15,723 nucleotides of DNA from Gemmatimonadales bacterium (GCA_020633775.1 JACKDA010000027.1:1-15723), one strand, 5' to 3'. Positions 1-6,066 are shown, counted from the first letter of the stretch. Translations and numbers: made by a program. Notes: generated by a model not told the origin, from the sequence alone.

Positions 1-1
1 G

Positions 2-715
2 CGCTGGACGATGGCGCAGGTGCACGCGTTCCTGTGCGGGCGCGAGGTGCCGTTGGCCGAGGGCGGCACCGCGGAGCTGCCGGTCGACGTCGCGGACCCC
101 GGGGTCACCCAGGTGCTCACCGCGCCGGCGCCGCCGGTGCAGACGTCCACCCGGCGCAGGGTCGCCCCGCCCACCGAGCCACCGTCGGCCGCCGCGGCAG
201 CGTCCCCGGAGGAGCCACGGCCCCGACGGGGCCCGGCCACGGCACTGCTGGTGGCCGCCGCGCTGCTGGTCGCGCTGCTCGGCGTGGCGTGGGGCGTCGG
301 ACACCTGGGCGGCGACCCCGGCGGGGGCGCCGCATCGACGGGCGCAGACCCCTCACGCGCCAGCGACACACCCACCCAGGCGGAGAGCTCCGGCACGCCC
401 TCCGCGGACGAACCGACGGTCGACGACATGCGCGCCTTCGTGGCGTCGTACCTCACGGCGGCGACGTCGGACCAGAAGGCGAGCTGGGCGATGCTGACGC
501 CGTCCTTCCAGAAGGCCAGCGGCGGCTACGGGCAGTACAAGAAGTTCTGGCAGCAGCAGCAGGCCGCCGAGCTGGTGTCGTTCTCCGCCGACCCCGACAA
601 CCTCACCGTGGAGTACGACGTCCGCTACACCCGCGACGGCGCGCACCCCGTCGACCACGTGCGGCTGCAGCTCGCCTACGCCGGCGGCGACTATCTCATC
701 GACGGTGAGGGCTGA
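2..715 (+). CDS. C-terminal part of a membrane-anchored serine/threonine protein kinase (cut by left window edge)
   Basis: The frame is open to the window edge. The residues just before the first ATG (position 11) read RWTMAQVHAFL, which resembles the last helix of a Hanks-type kinase domain (usual form RPTMxxVxxxL), so the ATG at 11 is probably internal and the catalytic domain lies off-window. Numbering from ATG 11: a Pro/Ala/Arg-rich juxtamembrane linker covers about 30-75, one transmembrane helix about 76-98, a Gly/Ser/Thr-rich spacer about 99-135, and an extracytoplasmic domain about 138-234 starting VDDMRAFVASYL. Such C-terminal domains are common on actinobacterial PknB-like kinases and are thought to sense the cell-wall side. 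No catalytic motifs are visible here, so the kinase call rests on one short motif plus overall layout. The alternative is a stand-alone single-pass membrane protein starting at 11. Confidence 0.6.
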   Translation, partial: RWTMAQVHAFLCGREVPLAEGGTAELPVDVADPGVTQVLTAPAPPVQTSTRRRVAPPTEPPSAAAAASPEEPRPRRGPATALLVAAALLVALLGVAWGVGHLGGDPGGGAASTGADPSRASDTPTQAESSGTPSADEPTVDDMRAFVASYLTAATSDQKASWAMLTPSFQKASGGYGQYKKFWQQQQAAELVSFSADPDNLTVEYDVRYTRDGAHPVDHVRLQLAYAGGDYLIDGEG

Positions 716-721
716 GCCTGC

Positions 722-737
722 GGCCGTGGAGACGGCC
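722..737. terminator. Short perfect hairpin between convergent kinase gene and tRNA
   Basis: GGCCGT, a 4-nt loop and ACGGCC form a 6-bp perfect stem 6 nt after the kinase stop codon and 14 nt beyond the 3' end of the minus-strand tRNA. There is no T-tract on either strand. It could act as a weak bidirectional terminator between convergent units. Confidence 0.35.
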
Positions 738-750
738 CTCGACCCCTGCC

Positions 751-827
751 TGGTGGGGCGGGCGGGGCTCGAACCCGCGACCAAAGGATTATGAGTCCTC
801 AGCTCTAACCGACTGAGCTACCGCCCC
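751..827 (-). tRNA. tRNA with CAT anticodon: tRNA-Ile2 (lysidine type) or elongator tRNA-Met
   Basis: A full 77-nt cloverleaf reads on the minus strand, from G1 at 827 to the encoded CCA at 753-751. The acceptor stem GGGGCGG pairs fully with CCGCCCC and the discriminator base is A. The D arm is GCTC/GAGC, the anticodon stem is five pairs (one G-T) around loop CTCATAA (anticodon CAT), and the T stem is GCGGG/CCCGC with loop TTCGAGC. It is not initiator tRNA, because the first acceptor pair is a normal G-C and the D and anticodon arms are of elongator type. The TTGGTCGC stretch after the anticodon stem resembles known tRNA-Ile2 (C34 modified to lysidine by TilS), which I slightly favour, but an elongator tRNA-Met cannot be excluded by eye. 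Confidence 0.95.
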
Positions 828-834
828 GCGGCGG

Positions 835-840
835 AGCCTA
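835..840 (-). promoter_or_regulatory. -10 hexamer TAGGCT for the CAT tRNA, 7 nt from its mature 5' end
   Basis: Minus-strand TAGGCT fits the actinobacterial TAnnnT -10 pattern. Seven bases (834-828) separate it from the first base of the mature tRNA at 827. This predicts transcription starting at or next to tRNA base 1. No convincing -35 is visible; that region lies inside the VKOR 3' end. Confidence 0.5.
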
Positions 841-849
841 CCGGCGCGG

Positions 850-1476
850 TCAGGTCAGGCCGACCAGCAGCATGGCGCCGATCGCCAGCCACCAGGCGCC
901 CCAGAACGCCAGGTCCAGCCGCCGCTCGACGGCGCGGGCGACGAGGCCGCCGAAGCCTCCCTCGCCGAACACCCCGGTGCGGTGCGCGATCCGGGTCAGC
1001 GCCGCGGTGATGACGACCACGGCGGTGGTGAGGCCGACACACCAGGGACAGAGGCTGCGGATGCTGAACGCCGTCTCGGCCATGAACCAGGTGGCGAAGA
1101 CGAGGAAGAAGACGCTCAGCCCCCAGAGGGTGCCGGCGTAGGACCGGCTGGGACGCGTGCCCAGGAAGCCGCCCAGGGCGGCAGAGGCGAACAGGCTGAA
1201 CATGATGGCGCCGATCACGGAGTTCGGCGGGCCGAGGACGCTGGACTGCCAGGCGTCGAGCACGTCGGAGCAGGAGACGCGGTCGTTGAAGTCGCACGAC
1301 AGGGTGGCGCCCGGGTCGGTCAGCAGGGTGATCTTCTCCAGCACCTGCACCACGGTGAAGCCGATCCCGGCCAGCGACGCGCCGAGGACGACCGACCAGA
1401 GGTCGCCGAGACGCGGCTGCGCGGTCTCCGTGTCCAGCGGGTCGAGGATGTCGTGGTCCGAGGTGACGGTGCTCAT
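850..1476 (-). CDS. Vitamin K epoxide reductase (VKOR) family membrane protein
   Basis: This 208-aa integral membrane protein should reoxidise a periplasmic thiol oxidase (DsbA-like) and pass electrons to menaquinone. That role is known for bacterial VKORs and is not shown here. Family marks: loop cysteines C61 and C69 in SCDFN..SCSD, the following PN (84-85), and the active-site CxxC as CPWC at C143-C146 near the outer end of a helix. Hydrophobic segments lie near 28-48, 88-105, 113-133, 145-163 and 190-207. There is no fused thioredoxin domain, and no DsbA partner is encoded nearby. ATG 1476 is chosen because GGAGG sits just upstream; the long open frame beyond it runs through the divergent gene. 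It is divergent from the PIG-L gene, and the CAT tRNA lies just downstream on the same strand. Confidence 0.9.
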   Translation of the reverse strand: MSTVTSDHDILDPLDTETAQPRLGDLWSVVLGASLAGIGFTVVQVLEKITLLTDPGATLSCDFNDRVSCSDVLDAWQSSVLGPPNSVIGAIMFSLFASAALGGFLGTRPSRSYAGTLWGLSVFFLVFATWFMAETAFSIRSLCPWCVGLTTAVVVITAALTRIAHRTGVFGEGGFGGLVARAVERRLDLAFWGAWWLAIGAMLLVGLT

Positions 1477-1568
1477 GCCTCCACTGTGCTCCTCGCCGCG
1501 GACGCCCGTGGGCCGAATCGTTGCGTTCTGTGTCACAACCGGTCTGTCGGACCGCGGCGGGTTCCTGC

Positions 1569-1574
1569 CATGCT
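1569..1574 (+). promoter_or_regulatory. Weak -10-like hexamer (CATGCT) 7 nt before the PIG-L start
   Basis: CATGCT matches the -10 pattern except for its first base and lies 7 nt before ATG 1582, the same spacing as the clearer cases in this window. No Shine-Dalgarno sequence precedes 1582 or the alternative in-frame ATG at 1570. A leaderless start at 1582 is therefore preferred. The hexamer overlaps the 1570 ATG, so that codon would not be in the transcript. Confidence 0.35.
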
Positions 1575-1581
1575 GCACCGC

Positions 1582-2322
1582 ATGGAACCCACACCCCTGG
1601 AGCCCCTGCCCGAGGACTGGGAGCGCGCGCTGTGCGTGGTCGCGCACCCCGACGACCTGGAGTTCGGCGCGGCCGCCGCGATCGCCCGCTGGACCGGCCA
1701 GGGCAAGCACATCGTCTACTGCATGGTCACCTCGGGCGAGGCCGGGATCGACGGGATCGCGCCGGAGGAGTGCCGGCCGCTGCGCGAGGCCGAGCAGATC
1801 GAGTCGGCGCGGCTGGTCGGCGTCGACGAGGTGGAGTTCCTCGGGTTCACCGACGGCATCGTCGAGTACGGCGTCCCGCTGCGCGCCGCGATCGCCCAGG
1901 TGGTGCGGCGGCACCGCCCGGAGATCGTGATCACCGGCAACTTCCGCGACACCTTCGGCGGGCGCAACCTCAACCAGGCCGACCACATCGCCGTGGGTCG
2001 CGCCGTGCTCGACGCCGTGCGCGACGCCGGCAACCGGTGGATCTTCCACGACCAGCTGGTCGACGGGCTGGAGCCCTGGGGTGGGGTACAGGCCGTGTGG
2101 GCCGCCAACTCCCCCGGCGCCGAGCACGGCGTCGACACGACCGACACCTTCGACGCCGGCGTGGCGTCGCTGGCCGCCCATGCGGCGTACATCGAGGGGC
2201 TGGGCTGGGAGGGCTGGGACCCCGAGGAGTTCCTCGAGGGATTCGCCCGGCCGACCGGCCAGCGGCTCGGCGTCGCGAAGGCGGCACCCTTCGAGGTCTT
2301 CCCGATGGGCTGGGGCGACTGA
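1582..2322 (+). CDS. PIG-L family (LmbE-like) deacetylase
   Basis: A 246-aa predicted cytoplasmic Zn-dependent deacetylase of the PIG-L/LmbE family. Members remove N-acetyl groups from GlcNAc-linked substrates (for example MshB and Mca in mycothiol metabolism). The N-terminal metal/catalytic motif is AHPDDLEFGA with H22, D24 and D25. The second metal motif is at DH 134-135 within NQADHIAVG. Many relatives have HxDH there, and here the first position is Asn/Gln rather than His. The substrate cannot be inferred: the flanking genes (VKOR, tRNA-Asn) give no pathway. ATG 1582 was chosen by the leaderless-type -10 spacing; ATG 1570 would add four residues. The gene ends directly before a 22-nt repeat array. 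Confidence 0.88.
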   Translation: MEPTPLEPLPEDWERALCVVAHPDDLEFGAAAAIARWTGQGKHIVYCMVTSGEAGIDGIAPEECRPLREAEQIESARLVGVDEVEFLGFTDGIVEYGVPLRAAIAQVVRRHRPEIVITGNFRDTFGGRNLNQADHIAVGRAVLDAVRDAGNRWIFHDQLVDGLEPWGGVQAVWAANSPGAEHGVDTTDTFDAGVASLAAHAAYIEGLGWEGWDPEEFLEGFARPTGQRLGVAKAAPFEVFPMGWGD

Positions 2323-2325
2323 CGG

Positions 2326-2366
2326 CCGAGATGCCGGAAATGGCCCCGCGACATGCGGGAAATGGC
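2326..2366 (+). repeat. Two-unit 22-nt tandem repeat directly after the PIG-L stop
   Basis: Two degenerate units, anchored by ATG triplets at 2331 and 2353 (period 22), begin 4 nt after the TGA at 2320-2322. The core of unit 1 is ATGCCGGAAATGGCCCC. Unit 1 contains GCCG-GAAA-TGGC, a 4-bp stem (last pair G-T) closed by a GNRA loop. Unit 2 has GCGG instead, which weakens that stem but allows CCCGC-GACAT-GCGGG. The period is not a multiple of three, so this is not coding repetition. The same element occurs at 2570-2633 in inverted orientation. Confidence 0.85.
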
Positions 2367-2417
2367 TGACCGAGAGGGGCCGCTCGGGCCATCAACGCCG
2401 GCGCGGTCTTCGCCGCA

Positions 2418-2493
<76 letters not shown>

Positions 2494-2509
2494 CTGTCGA
2501 AGCGGCCAC

Positions 2510-2515
2510 AGACTA
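2510..2515 (-). promoter_or_regulatory. -10 hexamer TAGTCT of tRNA-Asn
   Basis: Minus-strand TAGTCT ends 16 nt before the tRNA 5' base at 2493, giving a short 5' leader of about 8-10 nt for RNase P. TTCGCA at 2540-2535 is a possible but poorly spaced -35 (19-nt spacer). Confidence 0.5.
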
Positions 2516-2569
2516 GCAAGCCGCCTCGACCCGGTGCGAATCTTCAGCCAACCGGTCAGGGTCGGACGA

Positions 2570-2633
2570 CCATTCCCTGCATGTCGCGGGGCCATCTCCG
2601 GCATCTCGCGGGGCCATTTCCGGCATGTCGCGG
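2570..2633 (-). repeat. Three-unit 22-nt tandem repeat directly after the stop of the dnaG-coupled gene
   Basis: On the minus strand, three units follow the TGA (2636-2634) with no gap. The corresponding CAT triplets on the plus strand lie at 2624, 2602 and 2580, exactly 22 nt apart. Read in gene sense, unit 1 has GCCG-GAAA-TGGC and unit 2 has GCCG-GAGA-TGGC: same stem, and the loop change keeps the GNRA pattern. Unit 3 is degenerate (GCAGGGAATGG). The array is the inverted counterpart of 2326-2366, with tRNA-Asn between them. Both arrays have the same orientation relative to the gene they follow. Confidence 0.87.
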
Positions 2634-3140
2634 TCAGAGGCCGGTGTCGGAGCGGGCCTGGTCGAGGGCGGCCTCGGCGGCCAGCCGCACCGTGGGGTCG
2701 TCGGGGTCGACGCCGGCGTCGTACTCGAAGAACCACTCGACGGGGGCGTCGCCCACCGGCGAGCGGCGGCCGACGACGCGCAGGCCGCGGCGGGCGGTGA
2801 CCGGGATGTGCCGTTGCAGGACGATCGAGGCGGTCACCCGCTCACGGACCATGGCCAACAGGTCGCCGGGCGTCTCGAGGACCACCTCGTGCACGACCCG
2901 CCGCTCGCCCCAGGTGCCGACCTCGGCGACCCGGAGCGTCGACTCGTCGCGGTCCCAGTCGGCCGCCTCCACCTGCTCCCACGGCAGCCGCACCTGGTCG
3001 CCCTCGGAGGGGACCAGATAGAAGGCCTGCCGCGAGCCGGCGGCGACGAGCCCGCCGGCGCCCTCCGCCCAGGCCAGCACCCGCTCGCCCGGGGCCAGCG
3101 CCACCTCCGGAGTGGTACGCCGGCCGAACCGGCCCCTCAC
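2634..3140 (-). CDS. Protein of unknown function, translationally coupled to dnaG
   Basis: I do not recognise a named family in this 168-aa protein. The GTG start (3140-3138) overlaps the dnaG stop as GTGA and has a GGGGGAG ribosome-binding site inside the dnaG end, so translation is very probably coupled. The sequence has no signal peptide or membrane helix. The first 75 or so residues alternate short hydrophobic strands and turns (LVAAG, FYLVP, VRLPWEQVEAADW, STLRVAEV), which looks like a small beta-rich fold, perhaps PH-like. A charged region follows, then an acidic helical C-terminus (about 145-168). Coupling to primase suggests co-expression and does not prove a replication role. It is immediately followed by the 22-nt repeat array. 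Confidence 0.85.
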   Translation of the reverse strand: MRGRFGRRTTPEVALAPGERVLAWAEGAGGLVAAGSRQAFYLVPSEGDQVRLPWEQVEAADWDRDESTLRVAEVGTWGERRVVHEVVLETPGDLLAMVRERVTASIVLQRHIPVTARRGLRVVGRRSPVGDAPVEWFFEYDAGVDPDDPTVRLAAEAALDQARSDTGL

Positions 3141-5023
3141 GGCTCCCCCATCGCCCGCTCACGCAGCGTCCGCCGATGCTGCTCCAGCGCGACCAGCTCG
3201 CCGAACATCCGGTTGTAGTCGGTCGCCTGCTCCACCGGGTTGGTGCGCTGCAGCCGCGACTTCAGGTCGGCGATCCGGCGCAGCGCCGTCAGCTCGAGGA
3301 GCCGGAAGACGTGGGCGGCGACGTAGGCGCCGTCGGGCTCCTTGGCGGTGGGCAGCGGCTCCACGCCGAGGGCGCTGATCGCCGAGGAGACCGCCGGGTC
3401 GTCGGCAGCGTCCCGCAGCCGGGCGGCCCAGCCCTCGTCGTGGCCCGCGGTCGCCGGTCCGCCGGCGGCGGCCACCACCTCCCACACCGCGCGGTAGGTC
3501 GGGTGGGTGAAGTCGTTGCCGCCCACATCGGCGGCGGTCCGGCCGACGACGGCCGGGTGCTGCAGCACCAGCTTGAGGGTCTCGCGCTCGATCGAGAAGC
3601 GCGGGTCGCGCAGGTCGGGCAGCTGCTGACGGGGGGTGGCCGCCGGCTCCGGCTCCCCGCGCCCCGGAGGCGCCTGGGTCGGCGCGGGTCGCGAGCCCCG
3701 CGCGGCCGCCCGGCGTACCTCCGCGCGCGCCTCCTCGATGTCGACCCCGACCATGCCGGCAACCTCGCGGGCGAACGCGTCGACCTTGGACTTGTCGCGC
3801 ACGCTGGACACCAGCCGTGCGGCCTCGCGGAGGGCGTCGACCCGGCCGTCGGCCCGGTCGAGGTCGTACTTGCCGACCACGTTGCCGAGCACGAAGCGAT
3901 AGAGCGGCACCCGGCGGGCCACCAGCTCGCGGACCGCGGAGTCGCCCTGCTGGAGCCGCAGGTCGCACGGGTCGAGCCCGGAGGGCTCGATGGCGACGTA
4001 GGTCTGGGAGACGAAGTTCTGGTCGCCGGCGAACGCCCGGAGCGCGGCCTTCTGTCCGGCCGCGTCGCCGTCGAAGGTGAAGATCACCTCGCCGCGGAAC
4101 TCCTCGTGGTCGTGCAGGAACCGGCGCAGCACCCGCGCGTGCTCGTCGCCGAAGGACGTGCCGCAGGTGGCGACCGCGGTCGGCACACCGGCCAGGTGGC
4201 AGGCCATCACGTCGGTGTAGCCCTCGACCACCACGGCCTGCGAGGACCGCGCCATGTCGCGACGGGCCAGGTCGATGCCGTAGAGCACCTGGCTCTTCTT
4301 GTAGATCGGCGTCTCGGGGGTGTTGAGGTACTTCGCCTCGATCCGGTCGTCGTCGAAGATCCGGCGCGCCCCGAAGCCGATGGTGTCCCCGGACGCGTCA
4401 CGGATCGGCCACAGCAGCCGCCCGCGGAACCGGTCGTAGGCCGACCGGCCCTGGGCCACCAGCCCGGCCGCGACCGTCTCCTCGTCGCGGAAGCCCTTCT
4501 GCCGCAGGTGGTGGGTCAGCGCCTCGCCGTCGCGGGGCGCGAAGCCCACGCCGAACCGGGCCGCCGCCTCCTGGTCGAACCCGCGCTCGTCGAGGAACTG
4601 GCGGCCAGCCAGCGCGTCGGGGGTGCGCAGCTGGTCGGCATAGAACTCCTGGGCCACCCGATGGGCGTCGATCAGCCGCGACCGGTTGGGCCCGCGCCGC
4701 TCGGTGGGGGCGTCGCCGTCCTCGCGGCGCAGCTGGACGCCGTACTTCTCCGAGAGCCGCTCGACCGCCTCGACGAAGCTGAGGCCGTCGATCTTCATCA
4801 GGAAGGTGAAGACGTCGCCGCCCTCACCGCAGCCGAAGCAGTGCCAGAACTGCCGCGCCGGCGTGACGTGGAACGACGGCGACTTCTCGTCGTGGAAGGG
4901 GCACAGCCCCTTGAGCGAGCCGCCACCGGCCGAGCGCAGCGTGACGTAGGAGGAGATGACGTCGTCGACGCGCGCCTTCTCGCGCACCTCGGCGATGTCG
5001 TCATCGCGGATCCGCCCGGCCAC
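3137..5023 (-). CDS. dnaG: DNA primase DnaG
   Basis: This 628-aa primase makes RNA primers for chromosome replication, in partnership with the replicative helicase. The N-terminal CHC2 zinc-binding domain has C41, H44, C62 and C65 (CPFH...CFGC). The RNA polymerase core contains RFRGRLLWPI near 198-207. The TOPRIM domain carries the catalytic Glu in VVEGYTDV (E267) and the metal-binding FDGD (D318, D320), with DPCDL at 351-355. A variable Pro/Ala linker near 440-470 leads to the helicase-interacting C-terminal domain. Length is normal for actinobacterial DnaG. The GTG start at 5023 gives the MAGRIRDDDI beginning expected for the family. It has no Shine-Dalgarno sequence but has a -10 hexamer 6 nt upstream. 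The stop overlaps the start of the next gene. Confidence 0.98.
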   Translation of the reverse strand: MAGRIRDDDIAEVREKARVDDVISSYVTLRSAGGGSLKGLCPFHDEKSPSFHVTPARQFWHCFGCGEGGDVFTFLMKIDGLSFVEAVERLSEKYGVQLRREDGDAPTERRGPNRSRLIDAHRVAQEFYADQLRTPDALAGRQFLDERGFDQEAAARFGVGFAPRDGEALTHHLRQKGFRDEETVAAGLVAQGRSAYDRFRGRLLWPIRDASGDTIGFGARRIFDDDRIEAKYLNTPETPIYKKSQVLYGIDLARRDMARSSQAVVVEGYTDVMACHLAGVPTAVATCGTSFGDEHARVLRRFLHDHEEFRGEVIFTFDGDAAGQKAALRAFAGDQNFVSQTYVAIEPSGLDPCDLRLQQGDSAVRELVARRVPLYRFVLGNVVGKYDLDRADGRVDALREAARLVSSVRDKSKVDAFAREVAGMVGVDIEEARAEVRRAAARGSRPAPTQAPPGRGEPEPAATPRQQLPDLRDPRFSIERETLKLVLQHPAVVGRTAADVGGNDFTHPTYRAVWEVVAAAGGPATAGHDEGWAARLRDAADDPAVSSAISALGVEPLPTAKEPDGAYVAAHVFRLLELTALRRIADLKSRLQRTNPVEQATDYNRMFGELVALEQHRRTLRERAMGEP

Positions 5024-5029
5024 GCCGGG

Positions 5030-5035
5030 AGTCTA
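5030..5035 (-). promoter_or_regulatory. -10 hexamer TAGACT of dnaG, 6 nt before its GTG
   Basis: Minus-strand TAGACT fits TAnnnT and lies 6 nt from the GTG at 5023, with no ribosome-binding site between. This predicts a leaderless dnaG transcript starting at or next to the GTG. No clear -35 hexamer is seen. Confidence 0.55.
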
Positions 5036-5084
5036 CGGGGCCGGTCGCGGACCTCCCCCGCTCGTCCCCAGGGCGGCCCGGGGC

Positions 5085-5297
5085 TCAGGCACCGGCCTCG
5101 CGGCGCTCCCGCCAGGCGTCGGTCGCCTCCTCGCGGGCCTGCGCGCCGATCTCGGCGTAGCGCTCCTGCAGCCGGTCGCGGATCTCGTCGGCGGAGTAGG
5201 CCCGGCGCTTGCGCTCCTCGCGCGCGACGACCGCGCCGGTCGCGGCCAGCCCGAGCACACCCGCGAGCCCCAGCGCCTTGGTCCACGTGCCTGCCAT
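5085..5297 (-). CDS. Small membrane-anchored protein of unknown function (70 aa)
   Basis: The 70-residue protein has one N-terminal hydrophobic helix (about 7-25, LGLAGVLGLAATGAVVA). A highly charged Arg/Glu-rich helix follows (about 26-70, REERKRR.....RLQERYAEI), probably amphipathic or coiled-coil. The hydrophobic part fits a single-pass membrane anchor with a cytoplasmic tail, given the positive cluster after the helix. No family is recognised. ATG 5297 is chosen because TACGCT lies 7 nt upstream as a -10, and the longer open frame beyond it overlaps the divergent gene. It precedes dnaG on the same strand with a 61-nt gap that contains dnaG's own -10. Confidence 0.75.
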   Translation of the reverse strand: MAGTWTKALGLAGVLGLAATGAVVAREERKRRAYSADEIRDRLQERYAEIGAQAREEATDAWRERREAGA

Positions 5298-5304
5298 GGA
5301 CCGC

Positions 5305-5310
5305 AGCGTA
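5305..5310 (-). promoter_or_regulatory. -10 hexamer TACGCT, 7 nt before ATG of the 70-aa gene
   Basis: Minus-strand TACGCT (TAnnnT) is separated by seven bases (5304-5298) from ATG 5297, with no Shine-Dalgarno sequence. It is a leaderless-type promoter, divergent from the one at 5367-5372. Confidence 0.55.
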
Positions 5311-5330
5311 CGCCGCCCACCGGGGGCCCC

Positions 5331-5352
5331 GCCGCGGTTCGGCCGCGGTTCG
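5331..5352 (+). repeat. Perfect 11-bp tandem direct repeat in the divergent promoter region
   Basis: GCCGCGGTTCG occurs twice with no gap (5331-5341 and 5342-5352). The 11-bp period places both copies on the same face of the helix. The pair covers roughly the -35 region of the gene starting at 5380, so it may be a regulator-binding site. Chance repetition in GC-rich DNA is possible. Confidence 0.6.
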
Positions 5353-5366
5353 GGCGCCGTGGCGGG

Positions 5367-5372
5367 CACAAT
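5367..5372 (+). promoter_or_regulatory. -10 hexamer CACAAT, 7 nt before ATG 5380
   Basis: CACAAT lies exactly 7 nt before ATG 5380 and no Shine-Dalgarno sequence is present. The hexamer differs from the -10 consensus only at its first base. It predicts a leaderless mRNA. Confidence 0.5.
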
Positions 5373-5379
5373 CGTGCCC

Positions 5380-6021
5380 ATGGCGAGCGTGACCCTCGAG
5401 GAGGCGGCCCAGCTGACCCGCACCGGCGACCTGTGGCTGTTCCGCGGCGTGACCGCGGCCGACCACGCGATCCGACTCGCGACCAACGCGCCGGTCAACC
5501 ACGTGGCGCTCGCGGTGGCGATCGGCGACCTGCCGGCGATGATGTGGCACGCCGAGCTCGGACGCCGACTGGTGGACCTGTGGACCGGCACCCACCACCG
5601 GGGTGCCCAGCTCCACGACCTGCGCGCGGCGGTGGAGCGCTGGACCGGCCTGCGCAAGCAGCAGGTCTTCCTCCGCCAGCTGGAGCCGGTGGCCGGGCGG
5701 CCCGAGGAGGACGCCGCCCTCAAGGCGGTCGCCCGCTGGAACGGCACGTCGTTCCCCTCCACCGGACAGCTGGCCTGGCGGTGGTTCTCCGGCCGCAACG
5801 GCATCCCCAACCCCGAGCTCCCGATGGCGCTGCGCACCGAGGTGGCCTACTGCGCCGAGCTCGCCGCCGTCACCCTGCAGACGATGGGCGTGCTCGACGA
5901 CGAGCTGCCCCCCACGTGGTACGACCCCGGGCGCTTCTGGAGCGGCGACGCGCTGCCCCTGCGCGACGGGTGGTCCTATGGCGACGAGATCGAGGTCACC
6001 GTCTCCCACCCGGCTCGGTGA
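5380..6021 (+). CDS. Permuted papain-like (YiiX/NlpC-related) enzyme, putative
   Basis: A 213-aa predicted protein without signal peptide or membrane helix. The order of motifs fits the circularly permuted papain-like fold of the YiiX group: GDLWLFRG near 16-23, then a histidine in the strand NHVALAVAIG (H41), and far downstream a cysteine at the start of a helix in AYCAELAAVTLQ (C158, followed by E160). Family members are amidases or cysteine hydrolases acting on peptides or lipids. The substrate here is unknown. The assignment is by motif reading only and the C-terminal 40 residues are unassigned. It has its own leaderless-type promoter and no operon partner: the 58-nt gap to the next gene contains a separate -10. 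Confidence 0.6.
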   Translation: MASVTLEEAAQLTRTGDLWLFRGVTAADHAIRLATNAPVNHVALAVAIGDLPAMMWHAELGRRLVDLWTGTHHRGAQLHDLRAAVERWTGLRKQQVFLRQLEPVAGRPEEDAALKAVARWNGTSFPSTGQLAWRWFSGRNGIPNPELPMALRTEVAYCAELAAVTLQTMGVLDDELPPTWYDPGRFWSGDALPLRDGWSYGDEIEVTVSHPAR

Positions 6022-6066
6022 CCGGTCGGACAGCGAAGCGCCGTTGGCACCCGGAGGACCCCCGGA

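Noticed and set aside
1529..1537. TGTGTCACA palindrome in the VKOR/PIG-L divergent region
   Set aside because: It resembles Crp half-sites but lacks the 6-bp spacer of TGTGA-N6-TCACA. It is too short to support an operator call, though it lies in a promoter region.
1570..1581. Alternative ATG at 1570 for the PIG-L gene
   Set aside because: No ribosome-binding site; it adds only four residues and coincides with the -10-like hexamer. It cannot be fully excluded.
1477..2181. Upstream extension of the VKOR frame to 443 codons
   Set aside because: The extra part is antisense to the PIG-L gene; ATG 1476 has a GGAGG ribosome-binding site and gives a normal family length.
3176..5392. Very long open frame (738 codons) antisense to dnaG
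   Set aside because: It mirrors dnaG codon positions in GC-rich DNA, has low-complexity Gly/Arg/Val/Glu composition and no motif, promoter or ribosome-binding site.
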